A DNA stretch of 64,000 nt, from NCBI RefSeq assembly GCF_048544455.1, contig NC_133536.1, positions 194,745,325 to 194,809,324 on the forward strand, read 5' to 3'. Below are positions 23,833 through 33,946 of this stretch, one piece after another. Both the position numbers and the translations under genes were made by a program. The notes under the pieces are model-generated. The model saw nothing but the letters and a program-made list of their open reading frames with translations. It did no database searches and was not told where the DNA came from. Each line of letters begins with the position of its first letter. The first letter of the stretch is position 1. Source of the stretch: Silene latifolia (Eukaryota > Streptophyta > Magnoliopsida > Caryophyllales > Caryophyllaceae).

Positions 23833-23910
23833 CTTCTTAGCTTTTTGGGTGGGTTTTTGTTTTTTTTTTTTTTTGTTTGGGAATGAATGTGACTAGCTTC
23901 TAGTGTCTCT

Positions 23911-23928
23911 TCCCACAGACGGCGCCAA
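23911..23928 (-). other. Primer-binding site of the Gypsy element
   Basis: Directly after the minus-strand 5' LTR end (23930) comes TTGGCGCCGTCTGTGGGA, a primer-binding sequence common in Tat-type plant Gypsy elements. This fixes the element's orientation as minus. Confidence 0.7.
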
Positions 23929-23929
23929 T

Positions 23930-25061
23930 TGTTCCGGGTGTAATTCCAGATCAAGTATAGTTACCACCCGTGACTTGTTGAATGATGTCTTGAGTTGGAT
24001 ACTCCTTTGGTCTCAATCGTTCCTCACGGCCTCTCCTGCAACAATGAACGAACTGAGGGCTTGGCTTTGTGCCAAGCGTACTCACTCCGACGCTCAAGTC
24101 AGTAAACTTAAGAGATAAGTTGTTACTTGGCTGAATGTGTATGGTAGAGAGATAAGGAAGATATTACCAGATGAATAGTGTATTTAGGTTTAGTTGTGGA
24201 TTCGTTGGGATCCTTTCCTCAATGAAGGTTGAGGAGTATTTATAGGCTTTCACCTTTTGTCACGTAGTGGCCAAGTGGCCAAGTGGCTAGCGGTGGAAAG
24301 ATCGATCTACCCCTCGGCCGAGGGGCTATGGCCGTGGCCGGCGGATCTGTTGGCTCGCCGCCGAGGGGTCTTGGATATGAGTACGCGGATATGTGTCCCG
24401 GTGGCGAGTTACCATGCCGAGACCAGTGACGGGCCGATGGGGTCAGACGGCTAGATTGTCCAAGTCGTTGACTTGTTGTGGATATCTTTGACCTTGCTCA
24501 ATCATGTTGACTTGGTCGGCGGTGCGAATATGCCCCATCAATTTGCCCCAGCGTAGTAGTCTATGCCGTTGTATGGGCTCCGATGTATGTTTGAGCGTAT
24601 ATTCTGCGCAAGTAATTTGTAAAAAATTTCTGCGACGGCTTCTTCTGCGGCGGCTTCTTTTGCCTCGGCCTGGTCTTTCTTAGGCCGTACCATATCCCCC
24701 CTCCACATGGATGCGTAAAGGGCATCCGATGTGGAAAAGAAAGTGACGCCGGCCGAGACCAGGGGTTGAGAGTGCTTAGGTTGTTTTTGATTGCCCCCTG
24801 CCGCGCTTTTTAGCTTGGTTGATTATGTGGCGGGAGAGCGGATGCTTGGGAATTTGTTGAGGAAGGTGAATAGGCAAGGAGATATGAATAGGCGTGTTGA
24901 AGACGCTTGGTCACTGTTGCATTGATTGACGTCTAACTGTCGCAACGATTGACATCCCGTGGTTGCATGTCCGACACGTGTCTGCACGCTGATTGGTTGA
25001 CGCTTCATGGGCTGTTCTTTGATTGGTCCTTCTTCATGGGCTTTTCCCTATAAATAGGGCA
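23930..25061 (-). repeat. 5' LTR of the Gypsy element
   Basis: Plus-strand reading TGTTCCGGGTGTAATTCC ... CTATAAATAGGGCA, 1132 bp, nearly identical to 16290-17427. It is followed at once by GAAATTGACCCCC, the resumed arm of the host inverted-repeat element. Confidence 0.9.
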
Positions 25062-26004
25062 GAAATTGACCCCCTTACCTTTTCCAAAATGTGAAATTAA
25101 ACCCTTTGTTAATTTTCCGGCCAATATCTCACCGGAATTTCATTTTCTCATCAATATCTTCTTCATATAATGACTTTTTCTTCCTGAGTAACAATACTGC
25201 AAATGATATAGCCATAGGTATACAACTACAAATTTTTCAACTTACACAAAGAAAATAAAAATCAATAAATTGTACATCTACCAACGACTATTATGTTTAT
25301 CTTTCTCAAATTATGGTACTGGAAGTTCTAGTTTATGACAATCTGCAAATATTCCATTGAGGATAAGGGTAGAATTTGTATTCATAATAAATAATAATTA
25401 GATGATTTTGCGCAAGACTCCATTGATGCTTATCATCATGAGAAGCATGAACTAATTACATTCTCCATTTGTTTCAATTTCCAAAAATTGAATTGATAAA
25501 CCTAATAGAAAAGTTAACGGTGGTGGGTACACAAGCTAACAACAATACTCGGTACAAATTATTAAATCATAATGAATAAAATTAGTTTTTCAATATAACC
25601 AAGGATGAGAAAATGAAATTCCGGTGAGATATTGGCCGGAAAATTAACAAAGGGTTTAATTTCACATTTTAGAAAAGGTAAGGGGGTCAATTACTCCAAT
25701 TAAAAGTTAAGGGGTTAAATTTCACAATTCACTAAAGTAAAGGGGTCTAATTACCACTTTCCCGATAAGGTGTAGGGTTTAATAATTTGATGAAGATCAT
25801 AGAGTAGCCGAGAATACCAATCTAAAGTAAAGATTTGATTATATCTTTTTACTGGATTTAAAAAGATCATATAATAACAAACTAGGAAAAAAACGATACT
25901 GGTAAACTTTTTAAAAAAATTAGGTTAAAAAAGTATAGATTTTATTTTATAATCTTATTCTTACTAGATTTAAAAATATCATATGAAATTATTGGTTATA
26001 AAGT

Positions 26005-26172
26005 TCGGTCCACGGTCCTTTCGGGTTGGTCCAGGACCGGACCGAAGACCAAAGTAGTGAAAATTGGTGGACCGTGGACCGGACCGTATATTATTCGGTC
26101 CGGTCTGGTCCGGACCAAATGGTCCGGTCCGGTCCGGTCTTTGGTCCGGACCACCGAGTGAACACCCCTACT
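26005..26172. mobile_element. GGACC/GGTCC-rich MITE-like repeat, copy 2
   Basis: Starts around AAGTTCGGTCCACGGTCC and ends GGACCACCGAGTGAACACCCC. The central GGTGGACCGTGGACCGGACC is shared in the same orientation with copy 1. Strong self-complementarity makes it able to fold on itself. Confidence 0.6.
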
Positions 26173-27205
26173 TACTTCCCTTGTCTAAGAAATATCTTCC
26201 AAAACACGAAAATTGTACGATTTGTGTTTATAATAGAATACACAACAAAAACAAAAATATTGGTTTCAAGGTACTAATGATATGGTGGTGGGGCAAATGA
26301 GTAATCTGTTCCATTAAATTGCTTACGGTTTTCAAAATATGTGAGGATAATTTTGAAAAAATGTAAACAATTTAATGGAACATAGGAAGTCTGTGCTACA
26401 TGCAAAAACAAATTAGGACAATAATAAAGTCGTACATCCATAATGGCGAAAGTATGAAAACTGTTATATACTTCAAACAAGCCAATATGATTATTGGAGT
26501 AACATGATATACGATCATTGATACTTATAAAATAATCAATATAGAGATGATAGTAAAGAATTGAATTAACTAGGTCGTATATATTTATATAAACCTATAT
26601 ACCCCCTTACTAAAATGGGTAGTTAAAAAGAGAAGTTTCGGGAGGGTGTTTAGGCAAAATATAAGACGATTTTACATACCGTCATACTATAAAAGAAAAT
26701 TTGTTGAATCCAAGGGGTATAAATTCAAATTTGAAGAGAAAATGAGCAAAATAGCCGCCCTAAGAAATCAAAGTGCACTCACAAAGTTTCCCTACCCCTT
26801 TCCTTACTCGCTGGTTGGTTGAAAAAGCCATATAACTCTACGTGGGATATTAGGCAAAAGTCAGATGAAGTTTGGTTTCAATCATAATAAAATGAAAAGC
26901 AAAGATTATACTTATCTCAGGAGTTTGCTTTATGGATTTGATGATGTTTAAACTAATAATACAGCATAGAATACCACACTCCCTTTTAAACTAAACTACT
27001 CTATACTTATAAAAGCGTATTTAGAAGAGTACTCCACCTCACCATCCCAATTAACTTGTCGGCCACTTGTCAACATATCCACAGTGCTCCATAAATAAGA
27101 CAACCCACATCTCCGACTGACACGTTGCTTGTCTCCATTGGCTCTTTGTCCCACTTCTTTCTCTTACTATACTCACTCGAGTACGGAGTATAATACTATT
27201 AAGAA
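26173..27205. other. Intergenic, with a short Stowaway-like inverted repeat
   Basis: 26302-26390 has CTGTTCCATTAAATTGCTTA and its inverse TAAACAATTTAATGGAACAT, a small decayed MITE. No gene is visible elsewhere in this stretch. Confidence 0.45.
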
Positions 27206-27696
27206 TGTTTTGGATCATTGTTGTCAGAATCGCGATTCGATCCAACGATTCTACGATTTTACGATCCAAAAATGCTTGACCGATCCTGGATCATACGATT
27301 CCATCATAGTTATAGAATCTTACGATCCTGTTAATTTGAAAATTTCTAGAGATGGGATCATAATACGATCCTACGATTTTACGACCCTACGATCCAATTC
27401 TATAATAAAAAAAATTAATATATATTTTTATATAATGACACCGTAAACTAAAATTTCGTGTAAGTTTTAGAAACATGTTCATACAATGACAATAAAATCA
27501 TTACTTACCAATATTTTATGAATAAATAATAATAAATAAGTATTTTAATTTTCAATTATATGTTTTTACCAAATAAAAACCTATATTTAGTGAGTTTGTA
27601 GAATCTTGCGATTCTACGATCCGATTCTATCGATTCGATCCTACTCTCCCCATCGATCCAAAGTAGAATCCCAATCCTGACAACATTGTTTTGGAT
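27206..27696. mobile_element. Mutator-like MITE with 10-bp direct-repeat flanks
   Basis: TGTTTTGGAT at 27206-27215 is repeated at 27687-27696. The element between begins CATTGTTGTCAGAATCGCGA and ends AATCCTGACAACAT, inverted to the start. The interior is full of TACGATCC/GGATCGTA-type words. The flank fits a 9-10-bp Mutator-type TSD. The frame at 27129-27446 is a read-through. Confidence 0.85.
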
Positions 27697-28428
27697 GTAC
27701 AACGATCGTATAGTAGTTTATACAGTACGTTATACTTATTATGAGGCTGTTATAGCTCGATCGACATAACCCAAGACCAAATGCAAACTTAATATAGATT
27801 GTATTCATGGATATCCAAAAAGCTAGTAAGCTATACTATAACACCACAGCGGAGGTTCCAGCCGGGAAAAAATAATTACTCCGTAAGATGTAAACCTCGA
27901 GACAATAGGGTATTAGTTAAAAACCTCTTTCTTTTATAGTATATTGACCGATCTAGCACTTCCTTCTACTGGAAAACAGTAACACAATTGTAATGAAAAG
28001 AGAAAATTGTAAATATTGGCTAACTCAATAAATGAGGTAACCGTCATGGAGTTACAAGAAGTAGAACTATCTTTGTCAAGAAAACACGTTGTCAATGAAG
28101 TAAGAGGACGTCGTACCTAAGAAAAGGTCCTATAAGAAGGCAACATAACATTTCTCTTCTGAGCAACCACAACCTTAAATCATGCTTCACAAAATGAGAA
28201 AACAATTTGACCCTAATCCATTTACATAAATGTATGACTTACAGATGAGATTTTGACAGGTGACACTTACTTCCAGCTCTCTCGTGGATGATAAATTGAA
28301 AATTCAAATCAGTTCCTTGTGATTATGAAGTCCTCGAAACCTTCTACACGGAAAAGACGCAATAATTTAAAAAGATTCAACATAAGCTTAAACCAATAAT
28401 CCAATATACAAACACAAATACTTGTGAA
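27697..28428. other. Intergenic, nothing recognised
   Basis: AT-rich, no gene or repeat identified. Confidence 0.5.
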
Positions 28429-28556
28429 AGGCGGTTTTACACAAATTTATCGCAAAACGGAATCTTTTAGTAACCACTTTCACCCACTAATATGGTTGTG
28501 TTTGGATCGTTTACAACTATATTAGTGCAAAACTGTCTTACACAAAACTAACTCAA
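28429..28556. mobile_element. Short MITE, 'GGCGGTTTTACAC' family, copy 1
   Basis: CTTGTGAAAGGCGGTTTTAC on the left and AAAACTGTCTTACACAAAAC on the right are inverted. A second copy sits in an intron of the B3 gene at about 42329-42456. Confidence 0.6.
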
Positions 28557-30686
28557 AATGTTGTTCCATAAGGTATATTTAATTTATGAGTTTAGAATAT
28601 TTTCAATCATTTAATAAAGGGAAAATGACTCCTAGAAATTACAAAGGAACTCAAACTTCTCCCTGTATAGGGGTATGTAGGGGTCGGAACAAGAGGAGAA
28701 TACTCTGACATGTCTACATATGCTTTCATATTTGTTTAATGTAAAGCTAATTAAGTGCTAACTGGCGAGTTCCACTCAAAGGGATTTTAACTGTTTAACA
28801 AAATCTAAGAGAAAATCGAGATTTAGAGATACAACTTATGAAGATGCATGCTTCAAGTACTTCCACTATACTTGTTTATTTGGTTATTGCCAATTATGAT
28901 AAGATAACCTCTTTTTATAAACAAATATATGTAAAGTATTACTAAAGTCGGGAATCAGTCAGAGACCTAATGAGTTACGAGTACGAACTAGAACGTAGGA
29001 CAAGTAGCCAGGAATATAATAACAAACCTCTGCATTTTCGGAGTACACCTGTATAGTTGAGATCCAGCAATGTACAGAAACCCTTAAGATACTGAAATAA
29101 TGCCGTAGTAGACTAGTAGTCGAGATCCTGAATTGAAACAATATACCAAATTAGGGAAGAGATTTATGCGTTTTCCATGGTAATCAACTCTAATACGGGC
29201 TAAATTTATATTGAAAAACTACTCCATACATACGTAATAGTAATTTATAACAGGAGCTGCTGAGGATAAATGCATCTACTACAGTATTACTCACACCATA
29301 TTACAGTAGCAGTAAAAAATGTTAGATAAACTAATTTACTCGTTCTCACCTCTGCAAACAGCAATTAAGGACAATCAAGGCTTGATGTATCAATGCTAAG
29401 GCTTGATGTATCAATGCTAATACACAGTAAGCAAGGGTACATAATTATTCATTTAGAGTTACTCCGTGATAGACAACACATTCAATTATAGTACGGAGTA
29501 GTATGTGTCGATATACCATTAAGAAGCCAATGAGGGCAGAACATATCACTTAATCTCCAAGGAGGTACATCAAAAGAAGAAAGTCTTTTGTATGATAAAA
29601 AAGCTACAAGACGTCACAATCACAAGTATCAGCAAACTCAGATTTGAGTTGTAGAAGGTAGTCATGACCAGAATTCAATACCAATGCATACAAACGCTTT
29701 CTATTTGTCCAAAACTACTTCATAAGCGCCAGCAAACTTAGGTGTAAAGCCGATTTCATTTTATCCAAAACTCCCTATCAGTTTATCATACCATAGAGGT
29801 GCTAAGAATAATACCACTATCTTTCTGTTTATGAGAGCAACCAAAGCACTAAGACAAAGGGGGATCCAAGAGGGTACCACCCAAACACCAGGAAAAGAGA
29901 TCACTAGTTGGTGAAAGATCTATACCATCAACTTGGCCAAGAATAACAGTTACTAAGTGTTAGAAGTACACTACAATAATATGAAATCAGCCTGTTTAAG
30001 GGCAAAATAATAATTGTGGGGGACACCCAATAAAAGTGGGTGCCTCCTCAAAACTTACAAAAGGAACAGACCCCAAGTAACATGGGACAACCTAGCTGTG
30101 GCTGATTGTCTGATCTGTAGTACAAGGTTTCAATTGTCTCCCCATCACCACATCATCTCCTACTTGTAACTGGTTAGTCTCCAAAACCAAAAGATAGTTA
30201 CCCACATGGACTTCAGTCATGAAGAAATCATGTCTCACTCAAAACTTCTATTACATCAAAATGGATCACTAAACTTTTATTTTATCAAAAAGGATCATTA
30301 AATTATCGACAACCCCAACTCCATTATTCTCGATCTAATTTTTATTACCAGGCACTTTGAGAAAAATCTCTCAATATGTACGATATAAGGGTAAGATCAA
30401 ATTTATTAGATTTCTTAACTCGATATAGGTGAGAGTCTTAAAGGTATTGTTGTTATTATTAGTAGAGAACTCGTGTTACATCAAACTTATGTCTCACCAA
30501 GTGCGTTGAGTTTTTCTCCAACTTGATATCTTTTTACAATTGATGGGGTCCAACCAACCAATGAAAGGAAGGTGATCTAGAGATTGAAAAAGAAAAGCAA
30601 TTTTGTACACAATTTATTTTCTCCTTTTCATTCTATTTTAATCTAATTGGTGTCTGGCATGGTAAATGGGGCACATTCATATTCCA
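28557..30686. other. Intergenic, no gene recognised
   Basis: The only structure noted is a 21-bp tandem duplication (AAGGCTTGATGTATCAATGC starts at 29377 and 29398). No domain-bearing frame is seen on either strand. Confidence 0.5.
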
Positions 30687-30950
30687 TAAGAATAAAATAT
30701 ATATAAATATGACAAGTAGTTGATTAAACATAGCCCATAGGCTGTCCTTAGACTAGATATATAGGAATAACGTGAAGTGTCCTATAGAATAAACTCTTAG
30801 GAGTGAATAAATAAGACCCTTTGCTCATAGATCCACATAAACAGACCTAAACCAAAATACAGTCTTATAGTATACTTCTGCTCATACCAGAAGTGTTCAT
30901 AAATATCCAGCATAAGCTAGAAGAGCAGTAAAAATTCCTTCTGTATATAA
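30687..30950 (+). promoter_or_regulatory. Presumed promoter and 5' UTR of the zinc-finger gene
   Basis: AAAATATATATAAATATG at 30694-30711 is a possible TATA region about 240 bp before the ATG. A second TATATAAATGG abuts the ATG itself and is too close to act as its TATA box. Confidence 0.3.
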
Positions 30951-31766
30951 ATGGAACAAACAGACATAGAACCATGTCATTCAGGCACATCAAGCACTAC
31001 CTCGGCTGCAGCGGTGGTGGCGCATAAAGTTGCTCCTCCGTGCCTGTACAGACCGCAGTGGCAGATACATGGGAAGCAAGCACAAGAAGAAGAAAAAGAT
31101 GACAATGAACAAGAGACGGTCTCCCAGACACAAATCCCATTAGATTTAATCAACACGGAGCTCAATCTTATTGATTGTATTAACGTGGGTTCGTCTGATC
31201 AGAGTTCATCAGAAACCCCACAAGCATCAGAAAGTGAGCCAAGGGTTTTCTCGTGCAACTACTGTCAGAGAAAATTCTACAGTTCACAGGCTTTAGGCGG
31301 ACATCAAAACGCTCACAAGCGAGAGCGGACTATAGCAAAGCGAAACCAGAGGATTGGAGCCACCATAGCAGCCACTGCAGCCGCTTTCGGCCACCCTTAT
31401 TTGCACCACCACCAACAACAACAGCAACACCAGAATTATTCAAACATTGCTTCATTACCTCTGCATGGTTCTCCTAATAGATCTCTTGGAATTCAGGTAC
31501 ACTCAATGATCCATAAACCTCCTTACATGACAATGTCTTCTACTGGGTCCGGAAATTTGTACGGACATAATGGGTGGTTAAGGTTGCCTATTGAGCAACA
31601 ACCAGCAGTTGGAAAGCTTGTAGGAGACGCCACCTCGAGAGGTGGAGCTGCTGGTAGGTTCGGCTTAGTTGATGAAGGGCTAACAGGTAGTTGGTGGAGC
31701 GGCGACACTTTGGAGAAAACTAATCAGGAAGACTCCACAAAGCTTGATCTTTCTCTCAAGCTCTGA
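30951..31766 (+). CDS. Single C2H2 zinc-finger protein with EAR repression motif (ZFP1/3/4-like)
   Basis: Intronless, 271 residues. One plant-type finger has C102, C105, H118 and H122 (C-X2-C-X12-H-X3-H) and contains the plant-specific QALGGH core, preceded by [15 protein letters not shown] and followed by a basic KRERTIAKR stretch. The C-terminus is LDLSLKL (265-271), an LxLxL EAR motif that in this family recruits TOPLESS-type co-repressors. An acidic segment (46-55) and a His/Gln-rich segment (about 146-161) lie around it. In Arabidopsis, related single-finger proteins of similar size (ZFP1, 3, 4, 6, 7 and others) act as nuclear repressors in development, hormone and trichome or light responses; which one this corresponds to cannot be decided from sequence alone. 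Start: first ATG, with no upstream in-frame ATG before a stop. The frame is intact and looks functional. The nearest mapped neighbours are MITEs, about 2.4 kb upstream and 1.9 kb downstream. Confidence 0.93.
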   Translation: MEQTDIEPCHSGTSSTTSAAAVVAHKVAPPCLYRPQWQIHGKQAQEEEKDDNEQETVSQTQIPLDLINTELNLIDCINVGSSDQSSSETPQASESEPRVFSCNYCQRKFYSSQALGGHQNAHKRERTIAKRNQRIGATIAATAAAFGHPYLHHHQQQQQHQNYSNIASLPLHGSPNRSLGIQVHSMIHKPPYMTMSSTGSGNLYGHNGWLRLPIEQQPAVGKLVGDATSRGGAAGRFGLVDEGLTGSWWSGDTLEKTNQEDSTKLDLSLKL

Positions 31767-33652
31767 GTAAATATATTTAGGAAGAACGTTTCTTTTTCAC
31801 TTCTTCTCTAAACTTAGGGGTTGCTATATTATGCTTGAAAGTTTGTTTAGATTCTCCCTTTCCTTTTCTGGGATGGATTTTATGTAAATTTGCTGACGAA
31901 ATTAGCTAAAAGGTTTTTCTTTCCTCCAAAAAACACTTCATCTGACATTTATAATGATACTAGGTAGAATTTATGGTATATTGTTGTCATATACTCATAT
32001 CCCAGTATGAACAACCTTTTCTCCAGCAGGTAACAAAATTTAGACTTTTGGTTACTTCATGTTCAAAGTCCCTTAGTTTAAATTCATTCAATACAATGCG
32101 AGGGAGGTAAGGAGGTCCTTTCCTTATGCTAAGAAACCGTCTTTCCAAACTCTAAGCAGGTGCTTGAACTGGGGTAAATCATTTGCCCTAGTTTGGATGG
32201 GGGATTAGGGAGAACTATAGGGACTGGAAGTATAGATACTATTTTCTTTGTCTGATTTGTAAACTGGGATGGAATGAGACTGTGAAAGGGAAGGGAAGAA
32301 GTTGGACAAATCCATCTTACCTTATACGGAATATAAGACAAATTAAATTTCTTCCAGTTTAACAAAGATTTAGGGCTTACTTGGGATGAAAATGATAGTT
32401 GCTGCGGGAATAGTCTCAAAACAAGAAGAAAATAGAGGACGGTAGTGATTGTGTTACAGGGTGGAAAGAGAGGGAGACGAGGAACTATTGTTCTCATATG
32501 GGATAATGCATTAACCTATGGGTGGTGGGTAATTATTACGCCAAATCATTTCCTTCCCTTCCTCATTTCCACCCTCCACCTCCAGTGGTTAACACCACTT
32601 TCCTCCATTTTCCTCTTATTTTAAGTTTTGTTATCTTGGTAACTACTACTCTCATCTGAAGTCCGAATAAGCTTTTTGAAAGAAAACATCATTGCTCTAC
32701 TGCCTACTTCCCTCCCCCTCCCCCTTCTTCCCTTCCCTTCTAGAGTTGTATTGGCTCACTTGAATTGGGAGTTATTGTTATGAGGATAATAAAACTCAAA
32801 ACCATGAAGGGAAAAAAAAAACTATGACGAAAGGAATGAAAGGGGAGGTGAAGGGAGGATGAAGAGCGGCAAATGAAATATTACTTCATATGAGAGTCAT
32901 CTTCCTTTTCATCACTATCTTTTACTTTCCTTTGTATTTTGCCTCCACTACTCCCAGTCCACACAAGCCTGGCAGAATGTCAGAGGTCAAAAAACAAAGG
33001 TGAGGGTGATTAGCAGCTATTACACCCATTTACAGATAATACATTGTCCCAGTGGGAAGACGAGTAACTATTATGCCTTATGAGGTAAGTGGTAACTATT
33101 GACCTCTCGCCCACCTTCTCCAGTTTCCGGTAGCCACTACTTTAATTTGTATTTTGCGCCATTACTGCGTTATAAGTACCCTCAATCAAAACAAGTTCAA
33201 GAAGCAGTCGAGTCCAAATGCTCTTGCATTCATGATTTATTTTAAGGTAAACAGTGTCCACCTGTGTTGGTGGAAGTGATTGAACCCTCTGATGATAATT
33301 GTTTTAAGCATATCAAATGAGCATGAATCTCAACGCACCAGCTCAAGCGCAAAAATTAGCTCCCTACATTACATCACTCTGCTAGTACCACAAGGAGCTT
33401 CAACATATCAATTATTCCTTCATCCAAATTATATTGCCCTTATTTCCTTTTCAGTCCATTTTTCTAAATTAATTATCCTCTTATTAATAAATAAATCTGA
33501 TAAATAAACATAGTGATCATCCCATATTACTTCTAGTTAAGTAAGCACTAAAATTCCATCCTAATTGTATTGTGCATATTTTATCTTAGTAAAAGATTTC
33601 ATTTCATAATTTTTTTCCTAAATCCAAACTTCAGTCAAAGAAGACAATATAA
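31767..33652. other. 3' UTR of the zinc-finger gene, then intergenic
   Basis: The first few hundred bases should include the 3' UTR; no clear poly(A) signal could be assigned. 32500-33200 has several GGTAACTA/TAACTATTA and CCTCC-rich words that may be a decayed inverted-repeat element. No gene is recognised. Confidence 0.4.
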
Positions 33653-33946
33653 TTAGGGGGTGTTTGGTTGGACATATTGGAATGGAATGGAATGGATTTG
33701 ATCCATTCCATTGTTTGGTTGGGGTGATTTGGAATGGAGTTAGATACCCAATGGATTCTAACTCCACCCCAACCCCTTGGAATCCCATACCCACCCTCCT
33801 CCCTTGGATTCAAACTCCATTCCCTCTTTCTATAATTTATGATGAACCAAACAAGATTAGACAAGTATGGATTTAGAACCCCATACCACCATACTATCAA
33901 ACTTCATTCCATTCCATTCCGACTTGTTGAACCAAACGACCCCTTA
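33653..33946. mobile_element. Tourist-like MITE with GGAATGGAATGG repeats, TTA TSD
   Basis: The element 33656-33943 (288 bp) starts GGGGGTGTTTGGTTGG and ends AACCAAACGACCCC, with TTA at 33653-33655 and 33944-33946. The interior has GGAATGGAATGGA near the left and TTCCATTCCATTCC near the right, extending the inverted ends. The two opposing frames here are read-throughs. Confidence 0.88.

Larger units (their letters stand above)
16290..25061 (-). mobile_element. Tat/Ogre (Retand-like) Ty3-Gypsy retrotransposon, non-autonomous
   Basis: Two long terminal repeats of 1138 and 1132 bp bracket 6.5 kb. Read on the minus strand the order is: 5' LTR (25061-23930), primer-binding site, gag and protease (23832-21430), a tandem-repeat region, an antisense ORF region, and 3' LTR (17427-16290). 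The antisense ORF near the 3' LTR and the repeat-rich 3' untranslated region are known traits of the Tat lineage (Grande, RIRE2, Ogre, Retand). Reverse transcriptase, RNase H and integrase are absent: the protease region ends near 21430 and the repeat array begins at once. All reading frames have frameshifts. The element could at best be mobilised in trans. It sits inside one arm of the 16219-25763 inverted-repeat element; the flanking bases do not give a clean TSD. Confidence 0.85.
16219..25763. mobile_element. Long inverted-repeat (TIR) element split by a Gypsy element
   Basis: GGGGAAGTGGTAATTAGACC at 16219 is inverted at 25744-25763. The arms continue inward as inverted sequence: 16219-16289 resumes at 25062-25160, and both are mirrored by about 25610-25763. 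Landmarks are TAACCCCTTAACTTTTAATT on the left and AATTAAAAGTTAAGGGGTTA on the right. With the Gypsy insertion (16290-25061) removed, this is an element of about 770 bp with arms of about 170 bp and an AT-rich centre (25160-25605). No convincing TSD was found, so its class (Mutator-like or foldback) is unknown. Confidence 0.75.

Noticed and set aside
32129-32497. A 122-codon minus-strand frame downstream of the zinc-finger gene.
   Set aside because: No domain, and the Pro/Ser/Leu mix follows the base composition; no start context or neighbouring exon supports it.
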